A DNA stretch of 64,000 bases. It comes from Schaalia sp. lx-260. Lineage in GTDB: Bacteria; Actinomycetota; Actinomycetes; Actinomycetales; Actinomycetaceae. The notes below the pieces were generated by a model, which worked only from the letters and a program-made list of their open reading frames with translations, made no database searches and had not been told where the DNA came from. The stretch is from assembly GCF_021083645.1 (NCBI RefSeq), contig NZ_JAJNRQ010000002.1, positions 124,001-188,000 of the forward strand, written 5' to 3'. Both the position numbers and the translations under genes were made by a program. Of the stretch, positions 36,804 through 47,643 are shown piece by piece (within the stretch, counting starts at the first letter, position 1; the number at the start of each line of letters is the position of its first letter).

Positions 36804-38240
36804 ATGGACGTGCGCATTGAACAAGACCTTTTAGGTACACGTGAAGTTCCTGCAGAAGCATACTGGGGGATCCATACACTCCGTGCCATAGAGAATTACA
36901 GAATTTCAGGACGAAGCATCTCAGAAGTCCCCGAGATGGTTCGCGCAATCGTACAGGTGAAAAAAGCTTCAGCACTGGCAAATAAAGAGCTCCGCGTTAT
37001 GGAATCCGCTGTTGCTGACGCTATTGTGGCCGCATGTGATTCCATCCTTGATGAAGGACGTTGCATGGATCAATTTCCTGTTGACCAATTTCAAGGTGGT
37101 GCAGGAACAAGCGTCAATATGAATGCAAATGAAGTAATTGCGAACCTCGCCCTCGAACTCATGGGGAAATCTAAAGGCGAATACGCCCTGATTCATCCCA
37201 ATGATGACGTTAATCGCTCTCAATCAACAAATGATGCCTACCCCACAGCATTTCGTATTGCCCTCCATCGTGAAGTAAAGCATCTGCGACAAGCCCTCAG
37301 TGAACTTGCTGACGCATTTGCTGCGAAAGGCCAAGAATTCGCTGATGTCCTCACTATGGGACGTACCCAACTTCAAGATGCAGTCCCTATGACTTTAGGG
37401 CAAGAGATGATGGCTTTTGCTGTTACCTTACGTGAAGAAGATGATCGGCTAGTAAATAATTCTGATCTGCTGTTGGAAATCAACCTTGGGGCAACAGCAA
37501 TTGGAACGGGAGTAAACACGCCTCCCGGTTACCAAGAATCAGCGGTACGTCATCTGCGCTCTATTACTCAACTGCCTGTTAAAGGAGCTGCTCACCTTAT
37601 TGAAGCAACCTCAGATACAGGCGCCTATGTCTCTATGCATGCAACTATTAAACGCACAGCTGTGAAACTATCAAAGATCTGTAATGATTTACGTCTCTTG
37701 GCTTCAGGACCGCGTGCTGGACTGAATGAGATTAACCTTCCTGAAATGGCTGCGGGTTCCTCGATTATGCCCGCCAAAGTGAACCCCGTGATTCCTGAAG
37801 TTGTGAACCAAGTGTGTTTTGAAGTTATGGGGAATGATCAAACTGTCACTATGGCTGCTGAAGCTGGGCAACTACAGCTGAATGTGATGGAACCTGTGAT
37901 TGCACAGTCTTTATTCAGCTCATTGTCTTTGCTGGTAAATGCATGTTGTACTTTACGCACACGTTGCGTCGAAGGCATAACAGCGAATACGGATGTGTGC
38001 TTGGGGTATGTGACCGGTTCGATTGGTGTGGTCACCTACTTTAACGATGTGATCGGGCACCACATGGGTGATATCGTAGGTCGCCGCGCTGCAGCAGAAG
38101 GACGCACAGTACGCGAAGTAATTCTTGAGATGGGATTGCTCAGTGAAACTGAAGTTGATCAGATTTTATCTCCAGAAAACTTGGCACATCCTTCTTTTAG
38201 AGGCCGAGTGCTGGCACCAGAAGGCGAAGGCGAAGAATAA
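36804..38240 (+). CDS. aspA: Aspartate ammonia-lyase
   Basis: AspA splits aspartate reversibly to fumarate and ammonia. It belongs to the fumarase/aspartase superfamily; the protein has 478 residues. The signature [11 protein letters not shown] begins at residue 318 and holds the catalytic Ser loop. [38 protein letters not shown] and [16 protein letters not shown] are also diagnostic; the N-terminus matches AspA rather than FumC. The ATG at 36804 has GGAAGGA upstream; an ATG at 36789 is less likely. It has an AT-rich promoter region and its own terminator, so it is probably monocistronic. Confidence 0.93.
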   Translation: MDVRIEQDLLGTREVPAEAYWGIHTLRAIENYRISGRSISEVPEMVRAIVQVKKASALANKELRVMESAVADAIVAACDSILDEGRCMDQFPVDQFQGGAGTSVNMNANEVIANLALELMGKSKGEYALIHPNDDVNRSQSTNDAYPTAFRIALHREVKHLRQALSELADAFAAKGQEFADVLTMGRTQLQDAVPMTLGQEMMAFAVTLREEDDRLVNNSDLLLEINLGATAIGTGVNTPPGYQESAVRHLRSITQLPVKGAAHLIEATSDTGAYVSMHATIKRTAVKLSKICNDLRLLASGPRAGLNEINLPEMAAGSSIMPAKVNPVIPEVVNQVCFEVMGNDQTVTMAAEAGQLQLNVMEPVIAQSLFSSLSLLVNACCTLRTRCVEGITANTDVCLGYVTGSIGVVTYFNDVIGHHMGDIVGRRAAAEGRTVREVILEMGLLSETEVDQILSPENLAHPSFRGRVLAPEGEGEE

Positions 38241-38326
38241 AAATCTGGCGATTATAGGCAACTGATAGTGCGGCAATGGCGCAAGTCAATCACTTCGTCA
38301 AAGCTACACGATAATTCTCATAGAAA

Positions 38327-38374
38327 TTCACCGCGTGTCTGATAAGGAATAAGCAGATGCGCGGTGAAATGTTT
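38327..38374 (+). terminator. Rho-independent terminator after aspA
   Basis: TTCACCGCGTGTCTG (38327-38341) pairs with CAGATGCGCGGTGAA (38354-38368) with two G-U wobbles around a 12-base loop and is followed by ATGTTTTATG. It lies 86 bases after the aspA stop. Confidence 0.7.
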
Positions 38375-38496
38375 TATGTAGGCGGCTCGGTCGTATAGAT
38401 ATATCCGGCTGCATGATTGTGTGTGTGAGGGCCTAGAAAAGCTGCGTTGCCTGAAGCCAGTGAGATACCATCTCTACCGTGTGAAAGGAGCCTTCA

Positions 38497-39105
38497 GTGG
38501 CGAAACTATACTTCCGTTATGGGGCAATGAACTCCGGTAAAACAACAGCGCTTTTGCAAGCAGCTCATAATTATGAGGAACGCGGCCAAAATGTCCTTTT
38601 GGTTAAACCGGATGTTGATACGAAAGGTGGACGCAGTATTGTTTCACGCTTAGGTGTGGCGCGTAACGTGGATATCCTTGTTCCCGCTGAGGCTGATCTT
38701 ATGCGTGTTATCACAGAGACAGTGTCGCAGGCTCAGAAACCGATTGCCTGCGTTTTAGTTGATGAAGCGCAGTTTTTAACACCTGCTCAAGTTGATGACT
38801 TAATGGTTATTGCTGTTCAAATGGGGATTCCTGTTTTGGCTTATGGCATACGTACCGATTTTCGGACGCTTTCTTTTCCGGGTGCTCGTCGTTTACTTGA
38901 AATTGCGCACTCTTTGGAAGAACTAAAAACTATCTGTAGGTGTGGGCGTAAAGCCATGTTTAATGGTCGCCAAGCTGATGGTCACTTTGTTTTTGATGGT
39001 GAACAGGTCGCTATTGATGGAGTGGAAGTAACATATGAGTCTTTGTGCCCCTCATGCTATTTGAAGGCGGGTGGAATTTTACCTTTTCGTGCAGAAAAGG
39101 CGTAG
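38497..39105 (+). CDS. tdk: Thymidine kinase
   Basis: Thymidine kinase (type II) makes dTMP in nucleoside salvage. The P-loop is GAMNSGKTTALLQ (about 8-20). The DEAQFL motif holds the catalytic Glu, and YGIRTDFR follows. Zinc ligands are in CRCGRKAMFNGR and SLCPSCYLK. The 202-residue length is normal. The GTG follows AAAGGAG. The gene stands alone between aspA and the convergent aceE. Confidence 0.95.
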   Translation: MAKLYFRYGAMNSGKTTALLQAAHNYEERGQNVLLVKPDVDTKGGRSIVSRLGVARNVDILVPAEADLMRVITETVSQAQKPIACVLVDEAQFLTPAQVDDLMVIAVQMGIPVLAYGIRTDFRTLSFPGARRLLEIAHSLEELKTICRCGRKAMFNGRQADGHFVFDGEQVAIDGVEVTYESLCPSCYLKAGGILPFRAEKA

Positions 39106-39239
39106 CTATCAATGTGCTGGGCCTGGCTTGTCCTGTAGCCCTTGTTCTATGGTCGTGGATGCAGGGGAAGTAAGTAGATACTTGACCGTGATTGCGTGGA
39201 ACATGCCTGAAATTGTCGAGAAACCTGAGTTAAGCGTAT

Positions 39240-39275
39240 AAAAAGAGTGCCCCCGCACATACGCGAGGGCACTCT
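39240..39275 (-). terminator. Rho-independent terminator of aceE
   Basis: Read on the minus strand, AGAGTGCCCTCGC and GCGGGGGCACTCT form a stem around GTATGT and are followed by TTTT. It lies just after the aceE stop and, being near-symmetrical, may also act on tdk. Confidence 0.85.
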
Positions 39276-39286
39276 GAGGATGAATT

Positions 39287-42019
39287 TCAGTGGTGTTCAG
39301 GTTCCGTTGCTGGAATATTCAGCAGGTCATATCGGTCAATTGCCTGCTGCAAAACTGAACGATCAAGGCGACCTTCTTCCACGAGGGCTTGGAGGGTGCG
39401 TAACACAATTGATTCAGGATCAATGTGGAAATGGCGACGAGCTGCGCGACGTGTATCAGATAAACCGAAGCCGTCAGCACCGAGTACATGGTAGCGGCCT
39501 GGCACCCACTGGCGGATAATATCGGGAAGTATGCGATCGTAGTCAGTGGAAGCGATGAAAGGACCTTCTGCACCGCCCAAACGGGTCGTGATAAATGGGA
39601 CTCGTGCTTCTTCTTGCGGATGCAGGAAGTTATATTCATCGGCTTCCAAAGCGTCACGACGAAGTTCAGTCCATGAAGTCACGGACCATACAGCCGCATC
39701 TACACCCCATTCTTCGGCGAGCATGCGCTTGGCTTCACATACCCACGGCAAGGAAATACCAGAACCCATTAGCTGAACTTTCAGCCCTGTGCCGTTATGG
39801 TCTGCAACTTTGTAAATACCTTTCAGCAGGCCTTCACGGTCTAGGTTTTCTGGTTCAGCAGGCTGATGAATAGGCTCGTTGTACACGGTCAGGTAGTACA
39901 GCACATCAGGATTACGACCATCTTCGGGGCCGTACATGCGTTGTAAACCATCCCAGATGATGTGTTTGATTTCGTAGGCGTAAGCCGGATCGTAAGCGAC
40001 AAAACCGTGGTTTGTTGCGGCGAGGATTGGGGAGTGCCCATCCAAGTGTTGTAACCCTTCACCGGTGAGGGTGGTTTTGCCTGCGGTAGCACCAATGACG
40101 AAACCGCGTGCCAGTTGGTCAGCAGCAGCCCAGAACTGGTCACCTGTGCGTTGGAAACCAAACATGGAATAGAAAATGTAGAACGGCACCATCGGTAGGT
40201 TATGAGTGGTGTACGCCGTGCCGACAGCTTGGAAAGCTGCCGCAGAACCGGCCTCCGTAATGCCTGTATGTAGGACTTGTCCCTGTTCAGATTCCTTATA
40301 GGACAACATCATGTCAGCATCAACGGCCGTGTAATTTTGCCCATGCGTATTGAAAATCTTGGCTGAAGGGAAGATAGCATCCAAGCCGAAAGTACGTGCC
40401 TCGTCAGGAATAATCGGCACGATGTAGCGTCCCACATTCTTGTCTTTAATGAGGTCTTTCATTAAACGGACAAGAGCCATTGTTGTCGCAACTTCGAGCT
40501 GACCTGATCCCTTTGATAAAGAATCGAAAGGACGTGCCGGAAGCTCTGGGAGTTGAGGATTACGGTCTGTGCGACGTTCAGGAACCCAACCACCAAGTTT
40601 TTCACGTCGTTCTTTCATGTAGAGCAGTGCTGGATGATCTGCTGGTGGCATGTAGTACGGCGGTTTGTACGGATCTGCTTCGAGTTGTTCATCTGTAATA
40701 GGAATTTGCAGACGATCACGCAGCAGTTTCGCATCCTCAAGGGTGAGTTTCTTCATTTGGTGAGTTGAGTTACGGCCTGCGAAGTTAGAGCCGAGTGCAT
40801 ACCCCTTAATTGTGTGGGCGAGGATGACTGTAGGTTGCCCAGTGTGTTCGACTGCTGATTTATAAGCTGCGTACACCTTACGGTAGTCATGGCCACCACG
40901 TTGCAAAGCCCAAATCTGGTCATCTGTCCAGTTTTCAACCATTGCTTTCGTTCGGGGATCGCGTCCAAAGAAATGCTCGCGGATATAAGCACCGTCATTT
41001 GCTTTGAAAGTCTGATAATCGCCATCAAGCGTGTCATTCATGAGGTGAACAAGGGCATCGTCTTTATCAGTGGCTAAGAGCTGATCCCAACCGCGACCCC
41101 ATACAACTTTAATGACATTCCAACCGGCACCTTTGAAGAACGCTTCAAGTTCTTGAATGATTTTGCCATTTCCGCGTACCGGTCCGTCTAAACGCTGCAA
41201 ATTACAGTTGACAACGAATGTGAGGTTATCTAATCCCTGCTGGGCTGCTAATTGCAGGAGGCCACGTGATTCAGGCTCATCCATTTCGCCGTCGCCAATG
41301 AAAGCCCATGTGCGTTGCTGTGAAGTGTCCTTTAATCCACGCAAATGCAAGTAACGGTCAAACCATGCTTGGTAGATTGCGGCAGCAGGACCAAGACCTA
41401 ATGAAACGGTTGGGAATTCCCAGAACTCAGGAAGCTGACGAGGGTGCGGGTATGAGGGTAATCCATGAGATGTTGATACTTGCTGACGGAAGCCGTCCAT
41501 TTCTTCCTCAGTGAGGCGGCCTTCGAGGAATGCGCGCGCATACGGACCAGGGGAGGCGTGCCCTTGGAAGAATACGTGGTCACCACCGCCAGGATGATCT
41601 TTTCCGCGGAAGAAATGGTTTAAGCCAACTTCGTACAGAGTGGACACTGAAGCGTAAGAGGAAATATGTCCACCTACTTTTACGCCAGGACGTTGTGCTC
41701 GGGTGACTTGAACTGCAGCATTCCAACGAATCCAACGACGATACTGGCGTTCCATTGCCTCATCACCAGGGAAATAGGGTTCATCCTGAACAGGGATTGT
41801 ATTGACGTAGGCAGTGGTGTAATTCTGTGGGAGTTGGACTCCTGCTCGCCGTGCTTCATCCAACATGTGAATAAGGATGTAGCGGGCGCGGGGGCCACCT
41901 TTTTCTTCAATGAGTCCAGCTAGAGATTCCACCCACTCGGCGGTTTCAGCGGGATCATTGTCAGGGACCTGACTGAGCAGGCCATTAACTACAGGGTGCA
42001 TATCGCTCGCTGAGCTCAT
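39287..42019 (-). CDS. aceE: Pyruvate dehydrogenase E1 component (homodimeric)
   Basis: AceE is the thiamine-diphosphate-dependent E1 of the pyruvate dehydrogenase complex and converts pyruvate to the acetyl group placed on lipoyl-E2. The 910-residue length fits the homodimeric type of actinobacteria and proteobacteria. The ThDP motif runs from [12 protein letters not shown] to FVVNCNLQ. Other blocks are [24 protein letters not shown] (split), [12 protein letters not shown] and [19 protein letters not shown]. The ATG at 42019 is preceded on the minus strand by GAGGAA. The E2 (aceF) and E3 (lpd) genes are not in the window. lipA and lipB, 4-6 kb away, make the lipoyl group. Confidence 0.96.
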   Translation of the reverse strand: MSSASDMHPVVNGLLSQVPDNDPAETAEWVESLAGLIEEKGGPRARYILIHMLDEARRAGVQLPQNYTTAYVNTIPVQDEPYFPGDEAMERQYRRWIRWNAAVQVTRAQRPGVKVGGHISSYASVSTLYEVGLNHFFRGKDHPGGGDHVFFQGHASPGPYARAFLEGRLTEEEMDGFRQQVSTSHGLPSYPHPRQLPEFWEFPTVSLGLGPAAAIYQAWFDRYLHLRGLKDTSQQRTWAFIGDGEMDEPESRGLLQLAAQQGLDNLTFVVNCNLQRLDGPVRGNGKIIQELEAFFKGAGWNVIKVVWGRGWDQLLATDKDDALVHLMNDTLDGDYQTFKANDGAYIREHFFGRDPRTKAMVENWTDDQIWALQRGGHDYRKVYAAYKSAVEHTGQPTVILAHTIKGYALGSNFAGRNSTHQMKKLTLEDAKLLRDRLQIPITDEQLEADPYKPPYYMPPADHPALLYMKERREKLGGWVPERRTDRNPQLPELPARPFDSLSKGSGQLEVATTMALVRLMKDLIKDKNVGRYIVPIIPDEARTFGLDAIFPSAKIFNTHGQNYTAVDADMMLSYKESEQGQVLHTGITEAGSAAAFQAVGTAYTTHNLPMVPFYIFYSMFGFQRTGDQFWAAADQLARGFVIGATAGKTTLTGEGLQHLDGHSPILAATNHGFVAYDPAYAYEIKHIIWDGLQRMYGPEDGRNPDVLYYLTVYNEPIHQPAEPENLDREGLLKGIYKVADHNGTGLKVQLMGSGISLPWVCEAKRMLAEEWGVDAAVWSVTSWTELRRDALEADEYNFLHPQEEARVPFITTRLGGAEGPFIASTDYDRILPDIIRQWVPGRYHVLGADGFGLSDTRRAARRHFHIDPESIVLRTLQALVEEGRLDRSVLQQAIDRYDLLNIPATEPEHH

Positions 42020-42273
42020 GGTTCCTCAATTCCTCAGTAAAAGGAGTGCGCAGTTCACACTCCCTTGTGAATACCTACGTCTATTGTCCCCTTTTACGAC
42101 GAGATTTGCGACCCTGTGAAGGACCTCCGGCCCATGAGAAAAACCTCATTCTTGTAACACTGTGGTCAATATTGTGGGCAATGAGGCAAAGAGGGGGCGA
42201 ATGTGTTTTACGATATCCATGTGGTATCTGCAAGAATACATGTGACGTATTCGTCGGAAGGTGGTCGGTTAAA

Positions 42274-42672
42274 GTGACCGTAAGTTTAGGTTTCACTACT
42301 GGCCAAATCGTTCAAGAGTTTTATGTTGATGATGACTCTGACGAAACATTGCGCGAAGCAGTTGAAAAGAGCACAGGCGAAAAGCTTGTTGACGATGAAT
42401 ACGGTGACGTCGTTGATGGCGCAATTGTCTGGTGGCGTTCAGATGATGCTGAAGAAGAAGATTTGGCTGATCTTCTGGTAGATGCGATGTCGAATCTCGA
42501 CGATGGCGGCCTGATTTGGGTACTCATTCCTAAACCAGGACGTCCTGGCGCTGTTCCGGTTGCTGATGTGGAAGAAGCAGCGAAAGTTGCTGGCCTGCAT
42601 ACAACGTCAGCTGCATCGGTGGGGCCTGAATGGGCTGGGATTCGTTTAACTGCTCGTTCGCGTAATCGCTGA
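42274..42672 (+). CDS. DUF3052 family protein
   Basis: This is a 132-residue acidic protein of the actinobacterial family DUF3052. Family blocks are LGFTTGQIVQEFYVDDDSDE, LREAVEKSTGEKLVDDEYGDVVDGAIVWWR and DDGGLIWVLIPKPGRPG. The GTG at 42274 has GGAAGGTGG upstream and gives the usual start; the long open frame before it (from 42046) overlaps the aceE promoter region and is not coding. It is divergent from aceE, the same arrangement as in Streptomyces. Its function is unknown. Confidence 0.85.
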   Translation: MTVSLGFTTGQIVQEFYVDDDSDETLREAVEKSTGEKLVDDEYGDVVDGAIVWWRSDDAEEEDLADLLVDAMSNLDDGGLIWVLIPKPGRPGAVPVADVEEAAKVAGLHTTSAASVGPEWAGIRLTARSRNR

Positions 42673-42738
42673 GGCAAAGATACGCGGTATAGGCAGTAAG
42701 ATTGTGCTTCCGAATACCCGTATATCTTTGAGATAGTC

Positions 42739-42934
42739 TTGTGTACATGATACGAGGCTCATACGAAGGGGATCAGGGCAAGCTGTACTTTGTGTACATG
42801 CAGCTTCTTTAATAGGGACTTCTTTTCTTCAGCTTGTAGCGCTTTCAATTCTTAGTGAAAGATTGTGATTTATTCGGCATATCGCACCTAAGGAAAGTGC
42901 TGGAATTCCATTCACAGGATTTTTCCATTACAAT
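42739..42934 (+). promoter_or_regulatory. Direct repeats and candidate tRNA-Val promoter
   Basis: The 11-mer TTGTGTACATG occurs twice (42739-42749 and 42790-42800). The second copy lies inside a stem, AAGCTG...CAGCTT followed by CTTTAAT, which may terminate the upstream gene. A candidate tRNA promoter is TTCCAT (42906), a 17-base spacer, and TACAAT (42929-42934), about 30 bases before the tRNA. Confidence 0.4.
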
Positions 42935-42963
42935 AGTTCGGTGCCTTCTTGAGGGCATCGTTG

Positions 42964-43040
42964 GGGCCTGTAGCTCAGTTGGTCAGAGCGCTGCGTTTAC
43001 ACCGCAGAAGTCATCGGTTCGAACCCGGTCAGGCCCACCA
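42964..43040 (+). tRNA. tRNA-Val (anticodon TAC)
   Basis: A full cloverleaf is visible. The acceptor stem is GGGCCTG/CAGGCCC; the D arm is GCTC...GAGC; the anticodon stem is CTGCG/CGCAG with loop TTTACAC, so the anticodon is TAC, reading GTA and related Val codons. The T arm has TTCGAAC. The discriminator is A and the CCA end is encoded. Confidence 0.96.
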
Positions 43041-43146
43041 TTCATTCTGGTATATAACTTATTAACCGTGCAGACACTGATGACTGCTTACGGTACATAC
43101 GCGGAACACTGCAAACGGAGCTATTTCCCTGTGGAAGTAAAATGTC

Positions 43147-43188
43147 ACGCGGCCTAGGCAACACATATGTATATCACCCAGACCGCGT
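43147..43188 (-). terminator. Candidate terminator of ndh
   Basis: Read on the minus strand, ACGCGGTCT pairs with AGGCCGCGT (one wobble) around a 24-base loop, and ACATTTTAC follows. It lies about 45 bases after the ndh stop. Confidence 0.45.
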
Positions 43189-43229
43189 TATACAGTGCAC
43201 TGCTCTGCACTTAACACATGTGGAAAACC

Positions 43230-44621
43230 TTAATCCATCTTTGCCGCAGTATCTGCAGATTCAGATGCGGGAGAAGGAATAATCTTCTCCCCTGCAACAA
43301 GGCGTCCAGAAGAACCTGTTCCCAGATTTTCTAAGGCTAAACGGCCAACCATTTGCTGATTTGTCACAGTGCGTTCCGTGCGAGCACCAGAGGCAAAACT
43401 AATAAACCAATGAAGAAGGGTGCCTACTTGCGCCTTGAAACCAACGATATACAGCAAGTGCAGGAAACACCATGCTAACCATGCGGGAAAACCTTTTAAG
43501 CTCATTTTCCCCACTCGTACCACAGCTTTGAAACGAGCAATTGTCGCCATTGAGCCTTTGTCGCGGTAGGTAAAAACGGTTTTCTTTGGTGAAATTCCAC
43601 GTAAACGAGCCTGAATAATATCTGTCACAAAACGTGCAGACTGAATGGCACCTTGTGCAACCCCAGGGACACCGGGGACAGACATCATGTCGCCGACAAC
43701 AAAAATTTCTGGATGATTTTTTATTGTGAGGTCTTTTTCAACAATGACACGTCCCGAACGATCAAGCTCAACACCTGTGTGCTCATGGAGGACCTGTCCC
43801 AAAGGAGAGGCCTGAACACCTGCTGCCCATACTTTACATATGCTGTTGATTGTTTCCGTATTGCCTTCACGGTCTTTCAATGTGACGCTATCTGCTGTTA
43901 TGTCGGTGACGAAACAATTCATGCGCATTTCTACGCCAAGGCGATCAAGGGCTTGCCGGGTTACTTCGGACAAATTGTCGCCAAAGACAGGAAGGGGACC
44001 GGCGGCTCCATCAACAAGGATGACGCGAGCCAAAGTGGGGTCAATATGACGAAATTCTCCGCGTAGTGTTTTCGAGGCAAGCTCACGGATTTGCCCAGCC
44101 ATTTCCACACCAGTGGGACCAGCACCAACGACAACGAAAGTGAGGAGCTTTTTAATGATTTCTGGGTCAGATTCGATTTCTGCACTTTCAAAAGCACCGA
44201 AAATACGAGCACGTAGTTCGAGTGCATCATCAATAGTTTTCATTCCAGGAGCAAAAACAGCAAAATGCTCATTTCCAAAGTAGGACTGGCCTGCTCCGGC
44301 GGCAACAATCAACGTGTCATATGGGGTTTGGTCGGCGCGATTATGGTTACGCCAGTGAACAATTCGATTATCAGTGTCGATGTCTTCGACCAGAGCTTGT
44401 TTGATATGCACATTTTTCTGGCGGCGTAAGACTTCGCGTGTAGTTGGTGCGATATCGCCCTCAGATAGAATCCCAGTAGCTACTTGGTATAGTAATGGTT
44501 GGAATAAGTGATGGCTTGTGCGAGCGAGAATGGTGATATGGGCATTGGCTGTGCGCAGCCTGCGTGCTGCCATTAAGCCGGCAAAGCCTGAACCAATAAT
44601 AACGATACGATGGGTACTCAT
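43230..44621 (-). CDS. ndh: Type II NADH dehydrogenase (NDH-2)
   Basis: NDH-2 is a single-subunit flavoprotein that passes electrons from NADH to quinone without pumping protons. In 463 residues there are two nucleotide-binding motifs: the FAD site IVIIGSGFAGLMAARRL at the N-terminus and the NADH site VVVGAGPTGVEMAGQI at about residue 165. FQPLLYQVATGILS and FVVGDMMSVPGVPGVAQGAIQ (split across residues about 310-330) are typical of the family. The C-terminal part holds an amphipathic or hydrophobic segment (LAWCFLHLLYIVGF) for membrane attachment. The ATG at 44621 has AGGAGAG before it. It is the only respiratory gene in the window. Confidence 0.92.
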   Translation of the reverse strand: MSTHRIVIIGSGFAGLMAARRLRTANAHITILARTSHHLFQPLLYQVATGILSEGDIAPTTREVLRRQKNVHIKQALVEDIDTDNRIVHWRNHNRADQTPYDTLIVAAGAGQSYFGNEHFAVFAPGMKTIDDALELRARIFGAFESAEIESDPEIIKKLLTFVVVGAGPTGVEMAGQIRELASKTLRGEFRHIDPTLARVILVDGAAGPLPVFGDNLSEVTRQALDRLGVEMRMNCFVTDITADSVTLKDREGNTETINSICKVWAAGVQASPLGQVLHEHTGVELDRSGRVIVEKDLTIKNHPEIFVVGDMMSVPGVPGVAQGAIQSARFVTDIIQARLRGISPKKTVFTYRDKGSMATIARFKAVVRVGKMSLKGFPAWLAWCFLHLLYIVGFKAQVGTLLHWFISFASGARTERTVTNQQMVGRLALENLGTGSSGRLVAGEKIIPSPASESADTAAKMD

Positions 44622-44935
44622 ACTCTCTCCTGTAATTACGACACAGGTATGTTACTAAAATAAGGGCTATCTTCATAGAACAGAGAATGTGAATCATCTA
44701 ATCCTTTATTTTCCCAGTGGCTCAAGGACACAAAAATACGGATATGCGCTGCCACTAGCTACCCTTGAGCGTGGGTACTTTCACTCAAACCACCATGTGT
44801 CGTACACCTAACAATCAACAGAAGGATGCATATGCTCTTTGTGTTGATACTCAACACAATGCGTGACATGCATGAGGAATCGCGCTCCCCCCCCTGTATC
44901 ACAGTGCAAGGCAGCAGGCCAGATCCCTTGAGGTT
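44622..44935 (-). promoter_or_regulatory. Intergenic region upstream of ndh with a palindrome and a C8 tract
   Basis: No gene is seen in these 314 bases between the ligase gene and ndh. A 21-base inverted repeat (arms TTGTGTTGA and TCAACACAA, centre TAC) lies at 44839-44859. A run of eight C (44887-44894) lies nearer the ligase 3' end. The ndh promoter should lie near 44640-44700. Confidence 0.4.
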
Positions 44936-46429
44936 TTACTGAGCGCTATCAAAATACGCGCGGGCAGCATGAGGATCAGGTTTCCCTGTTGAAGTCGTCG
45001 GCAAAGATTCCACCCAACGAATAAGACGAGGCTGCTGCCACGGAGCCAAAAAGTCGCGTGTGAACTGTTGAATCTGTTGAAGTGAGGGAAGACCCTGCAT
45101 ATTCGACGCGTACGCAGGATCAGGTACCACGAGAGCAGCAACAACTTGCCCCCAACGCTCATTGGGAATACCTAAAACCAGGACATCTGCCACAGAATCT
45201 AAAGTCCGCACAGCATCCTCAACAACTCCCGGAGCAACGAGTTCCCCACCAGTATTAATTAAACGCGACAGACGCGAAACAAAATGAATGAAACCTCCCT
45301 CATCGTAGTGAACCATATCGCCTGTATCCAACCATCCATCTGCGCGCGAAGTAACCACACCCGGTCCACGCACATGCAAATGACCTAATACATGCGGAGA
45401 ATGTATAGGGGAACCCTCATCATCAACTACTCGTTCTTCAACATAAGGGAAAGGGCGACCAATCGCACCAGGATGCGCTGACTGAGCATCAGGAGAACAC
45501 ATAAGACCAGCCCCACCGGTTTCAGTCATACCCCACACATGAATAGGACGCAGACCCCACTCGTGTAAGCGTTTTGCTAAATGAGTGGACATACGCTCAC
45601 CACCAATCAAAGGACGGGTCCACGAAGAAATATCCGCTGCGGCCTCCTCTCGGGCAGACAAGAAAGCGTGACACATCGCAGGGACGGCAAACATCATCGA
45701 AATCTCATAGCGTTCAATGGCGCGCAAAATAAAAACCGGGTTGAAACTATCAAAAACAACGACGGTGCCACCATGAGTAAAGACATCCATACTCGTCCCA
45801 TTAAAACCGCCAATATGTGACAGAGGCGCACAAACCCCCACCACATTGATGCCGGGTGAATATTCAAAACCATCACGGAAATTTACTGAAGCCCACCACA
45901 GATGCGCATGTGTTAAAGAAATTGGACGAGGTAATCCTGTACTGCCTGAGGTATAGACAATGGCAGCAATTTCATGATCCCGAGGGGTAATAGTTCCCGC
46001 CCACGGTTGCACACCCGAAAGTGCCTGATCGAGTTCATCCCATGTCACAGTTGGCCAAGCAGAAAAACATGCGCGCGATTGTGACTGGCCATCAGTAATA
46101 ACTAAGTGTGGACGACAATCAGTAAATAAGACCTCCAGTTGAGCGTCAGGTAAACGCGGTGACAAAGGAACAGTGACAGCTCCAAGTAAAGAAAGCGCCA
46201 CATGAGCAATGAAATGCCGAGGATTATTTACCGCAACAATAGCGACGCGATCGCTTGCCTTTACTCCATGTGACAGAAAAACCGCGCTCATACGGCACAC
46301 GCTTTCCCAGGCTTGGCTCACAGTCCACGTTCGTCCACTGCAAGCCTCAATCAAAGAAATACGGTGAGGGTGTTGAAGCGCCGCGTGAAATAAAGGCCGT
46401 GCGGGAGCGTAATCAGGCATAAGCGGCAT
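44936..46429 (-). CDS. AMP-dependent acyl-CoA synthetase/ligase family protein
   Basis: This is a class I adenylate-forming enzyme of 497 residues; it would activate a carboxylic acid as the acyl-AMP and then as a CoA ester. The P-loop is YTSGSTGLPRP, with Arg where most members have Lys. Further motifs are GMTETGGAG (A5), DGWLDTGDMVHYDEGG (A7), SRLSRLINTGGELVAPGVVED (A8) and the catalytic Lys in STGKPD (A10). The acid is unknown; the compact size fits an acyl-CoA or o-succinylbenzoyl-CoA (MenE-like) enzyme, and I do not assign one. It lies on the same strand as, and about 55 bases after, lipA, so it may be co-transcribed with lipB-lipA. Confidence 0.85.
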   Translation of the reverse strand: MPLMPDYAPARPLFHAALQHPHRISLIEACSGRTWTVSQAWESVCRMSAVFLSHGVKASDRVAIVAVNNPRHFIAHVALSLLGAVTVPLSPRLPDAQLEVLFTDCRPHLVITDGQSQSRACFSAWPTVTWDELDQALSGVQPWAGTITPRDHEIAAIVYTSGSTGLPRPISLTHAHLWWASVNFRDGFEYSPGINVVGVCAPLSHIGGFNGTSMDVFTHGGTVVVFDSFNPVFILRAIERYEISMMFAVPAMCHAFLSAREEAAADISSWTRPLIGGERMSTHLAKRLHEWGLRPIHVWGMTETGGAGLMCSPDAQSAHPGAIGRPFPYVEERVVDDEGSPIHSPHVLGHLHVRGPGVVTSRADGWLDTGDMVHYDEGGFIHFVSRLSRLINTGGELVAPGVVEDAVRTLDSVADVLVLGIPNERWGQVVAALVVPDPAYASNMQGLPSLQQIQQFTRDFLAPWQQPRLIRWVESLPTTSTGKPDPHAARAYFDSAQ

Positions 46430-46482
46430 ACATGGAATCTTTCTGTATAAAACGAGAATGGCTCACATAAATATGCTGACCA

Positions 46483-47643
46483 TTACCTGCAATGTCCCTG
46501 TACGGTGAGGGGTTCCGTATGTTCAAGAGCAGAAGAAGGTTCCATATTTGCATGCTCTGCGGAATTATCTGTCAGAAGCGTTGAAGAATCCATACGGGCT
46601 TGACGAACAGCCTGTCGCGCAGCACGCCGGCGACGTAAATCCTGTAAAACTGTGCTGGCTTCTTGGACGGTTGAACCTGACTCTGATAAATGACTGAGGT
46701 GTTCAGGTATTGGTCGTTGTAGAGCGCGCATACCTTTAACCCATAAAGAGCCAGCACGATACGATGAACGCACCAAGGGCCCCGACATGACACCGGCAAA
46801 TCCCATCTGTTCTGCTTCAACAGATAATTCAAGAAATTCTTCTGGATGCACCCATCGTTCCACCGGATGATGCATTGCAGAAGGACGCAAATACTGGGTA
46901 AGCGTAAGTAAATCACATCCGCAGTCACGTAAATCTTTCATCGTCGCAATCACTTCATCACGTGTTTCCCCCATGCCGAGGATGAGATTTGATTTAGTGA
47001 GTGCCCCTAGATCATGCGCGTAACGGATCATATCTAATGAGCGTTCATAACGAAAAGCTGGACGAATTTTCTTAAAAATCCGAGGGACAGTTTCGAGATT
47101 ATGTGCAAAAACTTGAGGGTCTGTTGCTACTACTTCTTCGACACCCTCATGATGGCCGCGAAAATCATCAACGAGTAACTCAACACCGGTATGAGGACTG
47201 AGCTCGTGGATTAAACGGCACGTTTGAGCGTATAACCATGCTGCGCCATCAGGTAAATCATCACGTGTAACACCGGTAATAGTCGCATAACGCAAGTTGA
47301 GGTCACGTACTGACTCTGCGACGCGACGCGGCTCATCAGTATCATATTCCGTGGGACGACCTGTTGCTATATTACAGAAATCGCATCGGCGTGTACATAT
47401 ACGGCCTCCAAGTAAAAATGTGGCCTCACGGTCTTCCCAACATTCATGAATATTTGGACAATTCGCTTCTGCGCACACAGTATGTAAAGTTTTCTGCGAC
47501 GCAAGGGAACGCATATCCATGTAATTCGCACCGGAACGAGCACGCGAACGAATCCAATCAGGTTTATCTTCAATAGGTGTTTGCGCGTTACGTTCTTCAA
47601 TACGCAGAAGTTTGCGACCTTCAGGCTGCGGCAAAGTACTCAT
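46483..47643 (-). CDS. lipA: Lipoyl synthase
   Basis: LipA is a radical-SAM enzyme with two [4Fe-4S] clusters that inserts sulfur at C6 and C8 of protein-bound octanoyl groups. The auxiliary-cluster motif [13 protein letters not shown] and the radical-SAM motif [10 protein letters not shown] are both present, as is [11 protein letters not shown] and the C-terminal [11 protein letters not shown] with the conserved Ser. The protein has 386 residues; about 60 after the core (from LSHLSESG) form a polar, Arg/Ser-rich tail not needed in other LipA proteins. Its ATG overlaps the lipB stop by one base. It serves the lipoyl-E2 of the PDH complex. Confidence 0.95.
   Translation of the reverse strand: MSTLPQPEGRKLLRIEERNAQTPIEDKPDWIRSRARSGANYMDMRSLASQKTLHTVCAEANCPNIHECWEDREATFLLGGRICTRRCDFCNIATGRPTEYDTDEPRRVAESVRDLNLRYATITGVTRDDLPDGAAWLYAQTCRLIHELSPHTGVELLVDDFRGHHEGVEEVVATDPQVFAHNLETVPRIFKKIRPAFRYERSLDMIRYAHDLGALTKSNLILGMGETRDEVIATMKDLRDCGCDLLTLTQYLRPSAMHHPVERWVHPEEFLELSVEAEQMGFAGVMSGPLVRSSYRAGSLWVKGMRALQRPIPEHLSHLSESGSTVQEASTVLQDLRRRRAARQAVRQARMDSSTLLTDNSAEHANMEPSSALEHTEPLTVQGHCR

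Noticed and set aside
42046-42273. 76-codon upstream extension of the DUF3052 frame
   Set aside because: The extra residues do not resemble the family, and the stretch covers the promoter and leader of the divergent aceE gene. The GTG at 42274 has a ribosome site and fits the family start.
44839-44859. Rex (NADH-sensing repressor) operator upstream of ndh
   Set aside because: TTGTG and CACAA are present and ndh is a known Rex target in other bacteria, but the spacing between the half sites is 11 bases rather than 8, and the site is about 220 bases from ndh.
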